A program made the translations under genes and the position numbers. A stretch of DNA of 64,000 bases from Magnolia sinica (taxonomy: Eukaryota; Streptophyta; Magnoliopsida; Magnoliales; Magnoliaceae): NCBI RefSeq assembly GCF_029962835.1, contig NC_080577.1, forward strand, positions 31,602,501-31,666,500, given 5' to 3'. Under the pieces are notes generated by a model, which made no database searches, had not been told where the DNA came from, and worked only from the letters and a program-made list of their open reading frames with translations. Of the stretch, positions 22,452 to 32,692 are shown one piece after another (position 1 is the stretch's first letter; each line of letters begins with the position of its first letter).

Positions 22452-23668
22452 TGTTGAGGGTCAAATATTGTACATCAGACCCCAGTTATTGCCTGAATTT
22501 ACGAACATGATACTGTTTAAAGCCCTATTTTAATTGTGTTTGTGTTGCAAGGTGTATTTACGAGCTTAGACTGAAATAGGGTGCTAAATGCATGGGTTTA
22601 ACGATCTGAAGATATCAAGGTAGGGGACGGACCCCAAGAGACCAAGATCAATGAATTTACATGTCAAAGATCCAAGAAAATCGAGAAACTAAAGCTTTAG
22701 TGGCCTAAAAAGTGTCCTGAATGCAAGATCTCAGGGTTTTTACCATCCGTTCAGCTCGAGACTCTATATGTGGCCTAAGGACCATAAATGAACTATACAA
22801 GTCAAATTTCAGCCATTGGATCCCTTTGGAAGCAGCCCAATGGACAGATCAGCCCATAACTCAATGATTTGGGGCCCGCCTGGTATCTGAAAATGCTTTA
22901 ATTTTGTTCTCAATGCCTTAAATGGAGTGACACATCAAATAGACGGAGCGGATGTCTCACGAACATCACAGTGGACCTTGCATGTACAGCGCGTGTACAT
23001 GGGGTACACGCGCCCTCGCTGCACCGGACAGTCAGGGTGGTCAAAGCCGGGTTGACCCGCGCCTTCTTCTTCATGGAGACAGCTTCCAACGCTGTCCAAC
23101 TTTTTTTTGGCTAGTGAGCCCCACACATCATCCAAATGGATGATCAGATCCGTCCAGTACATCTATAGGGGGGAAAAAACCCTCGCCTAGGTGATCTTTT
23201 GGTCCCATGCATGTGTATGCACATGAATCTTCAGAAAATGCAGGTTAGACGGCAAAGAAGAAAACTACATGGGCCACACCGAAATCAATTCAATATTGCC
23301 ATTCCCAGATGTTTTTTTGTCGTGAATGTAATAAACGGAGTGGATTTCTCTTTTGATAAAGATCAGGGTTCCACCAAACATAATAGCGTCGGCGTACGGC
23401 CTATTTCTAGCGTCCGTGTAACGGACGGACTCTGTCCGTCTTACGGAAGTTAGTGGGCCCCATACATCGCCTATACGACTGATCCGAACCATCCATTGTG
23501 TAGGCCAACCAAAATACTTCCAAGAGACATTGATTTTACAGAAATAATGCAAGGAACGCGAGAGTTATGAAGCCCCGAACTTGGCAGCAAAAAGGCTTTC
23601 GCTACGCGTGCGATAGCTTTCCAAATCCGATTTCCACCACTCCAGCCATGATCTTTTGAAGTGGACAT

Positions 23669-23707
23669 TGATGTTTTATTTTAAAATTTTCACAAATTTT
23701 CCTCAAG
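23669..23707 (-). mobile_element. Remnant of the 3' LTR of C (~40 bp)
   Basis: The minus strand reads TTGAGGAAAATTTG and ends AATAAAACATCA. The end matches the last bases of the 5' LTR (27796-27806). Most of the LTR is deleted, if this reading is right. Confidence 0.45.
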
Positions 23708-24275
23708 ACCAAGAAAATACTGATTAGGTACCCTAATCTCCCACCCCCAACCTAAAATCTACATTGTCCTCAATGTAAAAGAAATAAACAAGCAATGCAC
23801 ATGGGACAACGCGAATAAAAGAGGAGTGATGAAAAGATAATACCTGGATGGAGAATCAAGAAGCTTTCTCAAAATTTGTGAAAAATTTCAACGTAAAAGC
23901 GAGTTAGCACAAGAGAGAAATCAACATAAGCAAAAATAACAAAAAGAAAAACAAAAGAAGATCCTACCTATACCACTTTCGCAGGTGCTCTCGATTGCAT
24001 TTAGCGCATGCAACAAGCCTTTAAACCCCTAGGTTACCCCTAGTGGACGAGTTGTAGTCTCGTGAGGGTTTGCAGTAATGTTACCCACAAACATTGAAGT
24101 AACTAACTAAGAAAAATGAAAATGAATGAAATAAAAAAAACAATACAATAAAGCAAAAGGCTGGGTTGCCTCCCATGAGCGCTAAGTTTAACGTCTTCAG
24201 CCAGACAAGAACGGACCATGAATGAAATAATCTTTATAACCAGGGTCCGCCAAAGAAATTACCTCGACACTTTCA
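23708..24275 (-). other. 3' non-coding region and polypurine tract of C
   Basis: The minus strand carries ACATTGAGGACAATGT followed by GGTTGGGGGTGGGA (about 23770-23735), the polypurine tract form of Athila elements. TTAGCGCTCATGGGAGGCAA (about 24190-24170) is the conserved motif that follows pol in this clade. A short inverted repeat, AAAATTTGTGAAAA, lies near 23877 and reversed near 23690. Confidence 0.75.
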
Positions 24276-24917
24276 TTAACCGATCCCAGACAAGTGATGT
24301 GAGTTCCCATGAACTGTGCTATCTGAAATAAGGCAACTGACACTGTCGTCAAATAATTTAAGGACTTCTGCTCGAACGACTTCTTCTATGTTAGGATCGC
24401 GCTTCCTTTGCATGTGATGCGATATTACCACAGCATGATCCATCCATACAGTGGGGCATACTCCCTGGATTTTTTCTATCTTCCGTTCAATTGCTGCCTT
24501 ATATGCTCTAAGAACATTAAGCAGCCTGCTCGCCTTTGTCTTCTCAGAGTTACAAACTGTGCTGTCAGGAAGAGTCTCAGAGGGATGAAGAGGTTCCACT
24601 TTCGCTCTCCATTTTTCAGTCTCCAATATAGGAGTAGAGTCGAGCAATGCATTGACTTCATGGATGGGACTATCAATGTCAAAATCCATGCCCGATTGTG
24701 CTAAGCAGGTCTCAAGAGGATCTTCAAAAGATGTACGGAAGGAGTCCTGCACAAGGCTCTCGATCATGTCCACTTCAAATATGTCATCCAAATCTGAGGA
24801 TTGTTGTCCTGCATTAAAAACATTGAGTTTAATATTCATGTTACCAAAGGACAATTTCATAACTCCATTCCTGCAATTGATAATAGCATTAGATGTGGCC
24901 AAAAATGGACGACCCAA
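24276..24917 (-). pseudogene. Element C: protease end and N-terminal RT fragment
   Basis: The 213-codon open stretch starts GRPFLATSNAIINCRNGVMK, the conserved block after the Athila protease. It runs through a linker to VVRAEVLKLFDDSVSCLISD, which corresponds to the beginning of RT (usual form ..EVLKLLDAGIIYPISDS). The sequence then jumps to the 3' region within about 30 codons, so the RT palm with its active site is gone. An internal deletion of roughly 3 kb is inferred. It encodes no polymerase. Confidence 0.8.
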
Positions 24918-26456
24918 AATGACTGGAGTCTAACTATGAAGATTCTGGACAGGCTGAGTATCTATAACTATGAAATCCACTGGAAAATAAAATTTATCAA
25001 CCTGGATTAACATCTTCAATAACACCCCGGGGCACCTTGATAGATCTATCGGCTAATTGTAATGTTACCTTAGTCGGTTTCAACTCACCAAGTCCTAGCT
25101 GTGCTCATAAACCGAATATGGTAACAAATTGACACTCGCCCCTAAATCAAGTAATGCCTTCCCGATCTTATGATCTCCTATGCCGCAAGAAATGGTGGGA
25201 GCTCCTGGATCCCTAAATTTAGGAGGGGTGTTATGTTGAATCATGGAGCTGAGCTGCTCTGCAAGGAAGACTTTCTTATGAACATTCTGCTTACGCTTTT
25301 GAGTGCATAAATCTTTAAGAAACTTAGCGTAAGCAGGGACTTGCTTGATAGCGTCAAGCAGCAGGATGTTGACTTGCACTTTTTGAAACACATCCAAGAT
25401 TTCATCAAAGTTATTTCTTTTCTTTATTGGTGTCAGACATTGAGGAAAGGGTGCTTTGGGCACATAAGGTGGCACATTAGTGGCTCTTGGAGAGTCAAAG
25501 AGCTTTTGGACTTTGGATGCATTGGTATGGCTCTCTGCTTCATCTTGATCTTCTGTTTTAGAATTTGATTCATCCCCAGGCATCTCTATTCTGTTATCAA
25601 TCTGCTTGCCTGACCTAAGGGTAGTGATCGATTTGGCCTGTTCATGATATTGCCCTTGGTTGGAATTAGAGCCAATCTCATACTGTCCCTTTGGATTAGC
25701 CTCAGGTTGGCTAGGGAACTTGCCCTTCTCTCTCTCACTCAATGTGGCAGCTAGTTGACCCGTTTGTACTTCCAGCTTGGCAATGGATTGTGCATTTGCA
25801 TGTAAGCTTTGCTGGTTGGCCAGTAAGGTTTGTTGGGTGTCTTTTTGGAATTGGAGAGAACTCTGCATGAAAAGATGGAGTGTATCCTCAAGAGATGGTT
25901 TCCTTGATTGTGTAGGCAGTTGTTGATATTGTGGAAACTGTTGAGGTTGTTGACTGCCAACTTGGAGGTGCGATTGCATGGGAGGATTTCCAGATGGTCC
26001 TCCTTGTTGTGGTCCTTTTGCCCAAGAGAAATTTGGATGTCTAGCCCACCCTGGGTTGTATGTGTTCGAGTAAGGATCATTCCCGGATTTTTGAAAAGTG
26101 TTCATAGCATGAACTTGTTCAGAGAGAAGTTCTGGGAATGCTGCGCCAGATGGACAAGACTGCATAGGATGGGCAGGACTAGAACATGTGGCATATGCCT
26201 CGACTTGAGCTGTTTGTGGTGGTCCACTATTTAATACCAGAGCATCAACTTTCTTTGTCAGGTTATCAAGCTTGGCGCTCAGCTCTGGCATGACTCCTAT
26301 CTCATATATACCACCTCTCTTTTGTGGTTGGGGACTTCTGTCACCTCTATTTGAATAATCCCATTGCTGGGAATTTTCGCACAAGGTTTCAAAGAAGTTC
26401 CACGCTTCGACATCACTTTTGGTCATGAATGACCCTCCACTGGTGGCATCAACCAT
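24918..26456 (-). pseudogene. Element C: gag C-terminal part and protease
   Basis: A long open frame (25095-26456, 453 codons) starts VDATSGGSFMTKSDVEAWNF, the Athila gag block. It continues with a Gln/Pro-rich region (about residues 90-240) and an acidic linker. It ends in KALLDLGASVNLLPYSVYEH, the protease motif, which in this clade is DLGAS rather than DTGAS. A frameshift separates it from the following block (24918-25090: LKPTKVTLQLADRSIKVPRG, FYFPVDFIVIDT). This 453-codon frame is the longest uninterrupted frame in the window. It could still be translated in part but has no intact start of its own in the gag context. Confidence 0.85.
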
Positions 26457-26501
26457 GCGACGGTTCTGTGGTGTCAGACCGTCATAGAAGTATTGAACTT
26501 G

Positions 26502-27094
26502 TTGTCACTTCTCAAAACCATGGTGAGGACATTTAAGAAGTAAGTCCTTCCATCTTTCCCAACATTCATGAAAGTGCTCGCCCTCTTTTTGTGTGAAGTT
26601 AGTAATTTCTCTACGGAGGGCATTGGTTTTGTGAACGGGGAAGAACTTGTTTAAGAACTTCTTAGACAGTTGGTCCCATGTAGTGATAGATCCAACTTCT
26701 AGAGAATTCAACCATGCTTTCGCCTTATCCTTCAAAGAAAAAGGAAACAGGCGTAGGCGGATCGAATCGTCTGAGAAGTTTTGGAACTTAAAGGTGGAGC
26801 AAATGTTTAAGAATTCTTTCACATGATGATATGGGTCCTCCTTGTCCAATCCATAAAAGGATGCAACAATTGTATGACTCCAGGTTTAAGTTCAAAGTGT
26901 GCTGCCGTAGTGGTTGGCAACACTATGCATGAAGGCGCATTAAATTGGACAGGAGCTGAATAATCTTTGAGAGCTTTAACTTCAGTCTCATTCGCCATTT
27001 CAACAGGATTATTTCTCAATCTTTCACGAATTGTTCTTTCAATCTCAGGATCAAACGGTGCTAGTTCTATATTCAGAGATCTACGTCCTAGCAT
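26502..27094 (-). pseudogene. Element C: gag N-terminal part
   Basis: Two overlapping open pieces (26819-27094 and 26505-26849) cover the retrotransposon gag domain. They contain FELKPGVIQLLHPF, LDKEDPYHHVKEFLNICSTF, DSIRLRLFPFSLKDKAKAWL and LSKKFLNKFFPVHKT, then FHECWERWKDLLLKCPHHGF. A frameshift lies near 26850 and a TGA at 26502-26504 separates this part from the next. The likely original start is the Met codon at 27092-27094. Confidence 0.85.
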
Positions 27095-27771
27095 AAACTA
27101 TGCTATCAATATAAGAAAGAAAACTAAACTAAGATGCAACCTAAGATGAATAAAACTAAAGGAAAAAGTTATGAATTCCTAAAAACAAGAGAAAGCTATG
27201 TAAACGAAATTTGGAAAGAAGAACCCGAGAAAAGGAGATGATGAATGTCTGAAGATTTGAGAGCTCCTCCTTTTGAAGACAATGTTATTTAGCAGCTTCC
27301 TTCCTTAATTCCTGTAAACAAAAAGAAAACAAAAATAAATTAAATTTACTAAAATAATGCTGGAAAAAAAATCCTAAGCAACGGTTAATTTCTAAAAAAA
27401 AAGAAAGTTTGTAATCTTAGAAATAAAAACGAAGTTAGTTTCTAAAAAGGGAAAAAAAATTTCTAAAACTAGAAAATAGAAAGTTACTTGAAAGAAGAAT
27501 CAGAATCTAGAATTGGAAAATAGGAAATTTCTAAAAATAAAATAGCCTAGAAATAGGAACTTTCTAAAAAAACAAAACCTTAATTCTAAAAATAGAAATT
27601 AGAAAAAAATAGAAAATTTGGAAAGAGATTACCAAATTAGTAGTTTATGTCAGGTCCCTACAAAACAGGCAATAGGTTAGTTTCTAAAAAAAATTAACCT
27701 AAAGTTAGTAAAAAACCTAAGACTATGAATTATGATAAGAGAGAATCTTAACTCCATTTGGACCGAAACAG
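27095..27771 (-). other. 5' leader of element C
   Basis: Very A-rich on the plus strand (many AAAATAGAAA and TTTCTAAAAA phrases), non-coding, between the primer site and gag. Confidence 0.6.
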
Positions 27772-27789
27772 TCCCCGGCAACGGCGCCA
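27772..27789 (-). other. Primer-binding site (tRNA-Asp type) of element C
   Basis: The minus strand reads TGGCGCCGTTGCCGGGGA, the classical plant tRNA-Asp primer site of Athila elements. It lies six bases inside the LTR end. Confidence 0.92.
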
Positions 27790-27795
27790 AAAACT

Positions 27796-29987
27796 TGATG
27801 TTTTATTTAAACTAACACGATTTAAATGATTTTTAAACTCGCAAGTATACGAATCAGATGCAGATACGGTACGAATTACGAGATCGTTCCCACGAGGACT
27901 GGTCGTCACAATTCAAATCTATGATTCTCCTTAACTAATCCAACAAATAATGGAATGAATTACTAAGCACAATTTTATGAAAACAATTAATTAAGAACAG
28001 GGAAGAAAATTCAATCAGAGAGAGAGCACTAGGACTTTCGAATCCACCCCTAATTATCCTAACCCTTGTTTTGTCTGTTGATTCACCTTGATCTAGATTG
28101 ATACCACTTATACAGAGAAAGCACAATCTGTGTCCTTAATCGGGCATACAAACTGTCTAATTCCTTTAAGCAATGCCATGAATGACATATCCCATATCCT
28201 TGGTCGGGTACATGGAATGTACATTCATTAAAGCACCCTGTTTCTTCCTCTATAGGAAACTTGTTCTTGATCAGACACAAGCACCTATAATAAGCATCCA
28301 AACAACATCCATATATATACTTTAATCAAGTTCATAGATGGAGAAGTATAGAATTTAAACCCATAAAGCCCACTTAAAGAAAGAAACAAATTAAATGAAA
28401 TTCAAAGTAAATCAACCAATACAAGAGCTAATCAAATTAGGGGCTTCATCTCAGCCCTAACTGAGAGATTAGTGACCCATAAAATCCATAAAAAAATATT
28501 AAATAGAATTCATAAAAGAAACGTCAAACCAAACAATCTCTTTCTCTCTTCTTTCTTCTCTTTCTTCTCTCCCTTGCTCTAGATCTGGAATCCCCTGGTT
28601 CTGAATGCCTTTCCCACGTCCAAAACTCCCCTTTTATAGCTGCTGGATGGCTGGGGTCGGTGGCAGAGTCGTAGAAGGACTCGAAGTGCAATTTTTTCGC
28701 AGCCGTGATCGGTGGGCCCCACAGAGGTATTTTCTGGAAAATCCACCCCGTCCATTGGATTCAGGACGAAATTTCAGTCAAGAATGGGTGGATTCGAAGG
28801 TCCATTAGCGCGGCCCACAGAAGAAATCTCAAAAAACTCAGTTTTAAACGTCGCCGGGTAGCCCTTTTGTGGCCTCTGTATCACGCACGTGTGCACGCAT
28901 GAGAGAAGAATATCAGCATGGTTTTGAAGCTCTCAAACCACTCTACAAGATGGACGGCTCGGATCGGCCGTACGGGTGACGTACGGGGCCCACAATCCTT
29001 CGCAAAAACGGCTAGCGGTCGTCCGTTACGCGGACGCGAAACCAACTTTCGTGGCAATGGTGGGACCCATTTTGATAATTATTTCAATAATCCACTCCGT
29101 CCATTGCATGGAGGATGAAAAAACGGCTAGGAATGCCCAATTTCGAGTTAGAGTTGCTGTGGCCCACGGAGTTTTGAACTCACCGTCCGTTTTGCATTTT
29201 TCAGCGGTCAACGTCCGTACACATGCATGGAACCAAACGGACATCTAGGTGATGGTTATAACTGCCCCAGGAAGCGGATGGACGGTTTGGATTATCCATT
29301 TAGACACTAGGTGGGCCCCAGAAGCGACGACGGCGGTCGGCTTGCGGAGACGCTGGAAACGGAGATTTCCGTTTTTGAAAAGGTAGTCGGGTCAGCGCTG
29401 CTGACCGACGCAAGCCCGTTCGGTGCTCGGGCAGTGCACATGTGCACCATGCACATGTCACTCAATGTGGGGTCCACTGTGATGATTTCAAGAAATCTAC
29501 ACCATCCATCCTCTTTATCATGGTAATTTAGCCGTCAATACCAAGTTTGAGGCAGTTCCAAATATCAGGTGGGCCCCAAATTGGAGATTAATAGGCTGAT
29601 CTGTCCGTTGGACCACTTCCCGAGATCTTCAATGGCTGAAATTTAATATGTACGGTTAATTTACAGCCCTCATCCCATGTATTAAGTTTCGAACTGATCG
29701 AATAGCGGGAACCATGTGATCTTGCATTCTGGACCCTTTTCGGGCCCCTTTGGCTTGCTTTCCTCAGATCCCAGGCGTGTAAAATCTTCATTATTGGTTC
29801 TCTGGAGTCCATCCCGTGCTTTGGAGACTTTGGATCATGAAATTCATGCCTTTAACATCAATTTTCAATTAACGCTCCTGACTTCATCCTGTAACAAAAA
29901 TACAATTAAAATACTCCATTAAGCATTATCATATACGTAAAATCTGGTAATGATTAGGGTCTAATATGCAATATTCGACCCTCATCA
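27796..29987 (-). mobile_element. 5' LTR of element C
   Basis: 2192 bases on the minus strand, TGATGAGGGTC ... AAAACATCA. A TATA box lies at 28631-28638. It aligns in inverted orientation with both halves of LTR B, for example the CAGTGGACC / CATGCATGTGTA phrases near 29470 and 29230 with those near 22970 and 23210. Confidence 0.85.
28631..28638 (-). promoter_or_regulatory. TATA box of the LTR of C
   Basis: The minus strand reads AGCTATAAAAGGGG, followed by a CT/GA-rich stretch. The homologous place in LTR B is AGCTATAAAAAGAG at 30000-30013. Confidence 0.65.
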
Positions 29988-30002
29988 AGCCACTTCAGTA
30001 GC

Positions 30003-30010
30003 TATAAAAA
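30003..30010 (+). promoter_or_regulatory. TATA box of solo LTR B
   Basis: TATAAAAA in the same LTR context as in element C. It directs away from C, toward 30.8 kb. Confidence 0.55.
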
Positions 30011-30852
30011 GAGTTCCAAAACGTGGAGAAGGGAATCCAAGCTTGGCTTGGGCTGGACATAGAGCACAGAGACAGAAAGGGAGTTGTTTTTTTTTCTTTT
30101 TGTTTATGTTATTTTTGAAATTAGCCTAATCATGTGGCTAGGCTAAACCTCTTAGCTAGGGCTAAGAGGTGAAACTTGTAGCGTGGTTAGGATGGTTGCT
30201 TTGCTTTGATTCCTATTTATTGAATTCTCCTGGATTCTAGCTTGATTATTAAGAAATACTTTTAGTTTTTAATGGTTTATTGTGACTCAAATTACAGTAG
30301 ATCTGCAATAGCTTTGAGTATGTTCTTTTCATTGTGAGATTGTGAACTTAGGAGGCCCTGTTGTCCACCATTGTCTCCTGGGCATGGTTGGGTAATGGAA
30401 CCCTTCTTAACTTTTACAATTCTCTTAGTATTGGCTGTGAGATTGGTAAATCGCTGTTGTTTGCCATCGTCTCCTGGGTATGGTTAGTTGACGGGATCAG
30501 TTCCAAATCTTCACCAATCTTATCTATTGATGATTAGATTCACGAGAAGTTCAGAGATCTGACAAATCTCTTCTTACCAGTTGTGTTCTTGAATTAATGC
30601 AAGGTAGCTTCCCTTATCTCTACAAGTGGATCCTCTGAATCCCTAGTTTCCTATCTCTGATTTCTCTTAAGTTTTAGATTAATCTCTCACCATTATTCAT
30701 CACTTTATATTCGATTTAGATTTCATCTTAGGCTAGTTCTATTTATACCTAGTTTCAGGTAACGTACAAGTATCAGTCCCTTGGGATTCGACCTCAGTCT
30801 CACCGAGTTTATTACTACATCACAACCCTATACTTGGGGAGTGAACAGTGGC

Positions 30853-31200
30853 TTGAGTCTCTAGAACCACTCAAATAAACTGCTCATCGTGGCCATAGCG
30901 AAAGTTTGTGCGCATTGCTCCAGTAAGGCCATAGTTCTCATAAGAGTGGCTAAAGTTTGTTATTGCTGCTGCATAAAGAGCAACATTTTCCCCATCATGT
31001 CCATGGTCAAGGCTACTTGGGGTGCGAAAGTCGTGGCCTGGGTCGGCGGCACTTCTAGAATAGTCCCTTGGGTAGCGTCCCTCGTATTAAGTGGGTCTAC
31101 CGGCCCCCGGCGACCCCGCTACTCATTGGGAGTGGAGCGGTCCCTTTCAATCAATCCACCGTGAGACAGGCGGACCAAACAGCCATCTCCCTGAGGACAT
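30853..31200 (-). pseudogene. Element A gag, N-terminal part
   Basis: The minus strand reads VPPTQATTFAPQVALTMDMM, MLLFMQQQ, LATLMRTMALLEQCAQTFA and SSLFEWF, in the same frame that continues at 22451 once B is removed. Two stops interrupt it (after MQQQ and after EWF). This fits the poorly conserved gag N-terminus of Tekay-type elements. Confidence 0.7.
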
Positions 31201-31552
31201 CTCCTGTATGAATATTCTGGAGGGGTTAGGCACAAGGAAAATCATACATGCATATATTCGAGCATACACACATCTCAATAGAGGTGTCATTCAATAAAGT
31301 ATTAGTGACCAATCATCATGGAGCACAAAGCACTATACAATTTTAAGCAACTCATAGCATTTTCATTATAGCCAAAATGACATTCATATACAGGTTGCCA
31401 CATTACTTGCACATGGATATAGGAATTACTAGTCGCTAAATAAGAGGAAACTATGACCTAATCAAAATAGGACCTAACTATTACATGTCAGACAAAGAGA
31501 AGCAACTCTAATTACTTCAAACAACATACGGGTAACTAACATTAATACTAGA

Positions 31553-32692
31553 CTACTGATCCTTTGAGTCGGGCGAAGGAGGGGGTGCCCCCTCCTTCTG
31601 GACACAGCACATCATCGCCTTCATGGTGCAGTACAGTTTCTTGTTCCATTTCTTCAAGCTCTTTTGGTTTTCTTCCACCCTAGTCATTCTGGCGTCGAGC
31701 ACATCTAGTTGTTCATGCACGCCTCGAGCTACAAGAGGCTCCTCGCCGACCTCTTCGGCCTCTTCCCCAATTCTCTCTTTGTTTTTTCTCTCTTCCTAGT
31801 CCTCTCCTTCTTCCTCATCCTCTTCTCCTTCCTCGTCCCAGAATTCTTCAATGTGGGCCCTATGTTATTTGGGGCCCATCATCACATGATTTAAGGTATC
31901 ATCATTGATCACTTTAATCGGCTCAAGGAGTCCATCCGGCTGCCTATACCCATACTGGTGTGCTATCTTACAAATTAAGTGACCAAATGGGAGCCCTAGT
32001 CTTTCATGGGTCGCCAATGCGGCCCTAACAATCTGAGATAGCACAAGGGTGGGGAGGCATACATCCTCCCCTCACCCCACCTGGTAGAGGAATTCTACCA
32101 TAAATCAAGAGCACTCCGCGCGGTTGCTGGTCCCTGGCTACACGTTATATGTGCATATGTGGTGGAGTAGGCAGTAATCCGGGGTCAGGGTTGATGCCTT
32201 AATGTTGCTACCTCTCCTCCACTCAACAAGTTGGCCGCATAGGTGGCGGGCACACTCGTCCCTTTGCCGCTTTTCTTTTAGGTTGTCTTCGTCGATGTGT
32301 ACCCTTCTGCGGGGCATACCAAGTATCCAGGCAATGGCTGCCACATTGATGTGGGCTACCTGTCTGCCAAGGTCAATATTAAATCCGAGAGGTTCAATCT
32401 TAGGGTCTTAAATTCGTGCATAAAACGCGCACACTATATTTTCATTGGCATGGTATTTCCCTTCAAACATGTACTCCCAACCATTTTGTAGGAGACGGTC
32501 GAGCAATTCATACACGCCAAACAGTTTGTTGTCGATGGTTGCCTCGAACACAACCTTCTACTTGTTAATCCTCCCCAGTTCTACGCTAGTTGGTGCAGCT
32601 TGTGGAGGTGGCACTAGAGGGTCGAAGTCCCTCATCGACCTCCTCTCGCGGCTTGGCCCCGCTTGGTCGGGGGCCGCTCTCTTCTTCCCCAT
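31553..32692 (-). pseudogene. Extra ORF of element A, Transposase_32-like (putative plant transposon protein)
   Basis: From an ATG at 32692 the minus strand reads about 380 codons with roughly half a dozen stops. It begins MGKKRAAPDQAGPSRERRSM. Blocks with the layout of the 'putative plant transposon protein' domain follow: LLQNGWEYMFEGKYHANEN, VAAIAWILGMPRRR, CARHLCGQLVEWRRGS, ASTLTPDYCLLHHIC, CLPTLVLSQIVRAALATHER and LPFGHLICKIAHQYG. An acidic EEGEEDEEEGED stretch and a short coiled-coil-like end come last. It lies between the primer site and gag on the same strand, so it is an additional retrotransposon ORF, not pol. The function of this family is unknown. The family assignment is by pattern and should be searched. 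Confidence 0.6.

Larger units (their letters stand above)
23669..29987 (-). mobile_element. Athila-like gypsy element 'C', pol deleted, inserted in B
   Basis: On the minus strand: a 5' LTR (29987-27796) starting TGATGAGGGTC, a tRNA-Asp primer site, gag and protease (27094-24920), the first part of RT (to 24276), then directly the 3' non-coding region and polypurine tract. The bulk of RT, RNase H and integrase are missing. The 3' LTR seems reduced to about 40 bases (23669-23707, from TTGAGG to ACATCA). I see no direct target duplication. Instead TGAAGTGG (23657-23664) and CCACTTCA (29990-29997) lie outside the ends as an inverted pair. Confidence 0.82.
22452..30847 (+). mobile_element. Solo LTR 'B' in the gag of A, split by element C
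   Basis: GTGGC lies on both sides (22447-22451 and 30848-30852). The LTR begins TGTTGAGGGTC and ends GAGTGAACA. Joining its two halves (22452-23668 and 29988-30847) gives about 2.08 kb, matching the 2.19-kb LTR of element C, which runs in the opposite direction. Removing B restores the gag frame of A across the junction (FKRLKPPTFVG-like). No interior is present, so it is a solo LTR. Confidence 0.9.

Noticed and set aside
25341-26234. Plus-strand frames opposite the gag-protease of element C
   Set aside because: Shadow frames of the minus-strand Athila coding sequence.
27772-27789. tRNA-Asp gene
   Set aside because: Only the 3' 18 bases of the tRNA are matched, in complement and next to an LTR. 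It is a primer-binding site. The iMet-like sites at 6945 and 34112 were rejected as tRNA genes for the same reason.
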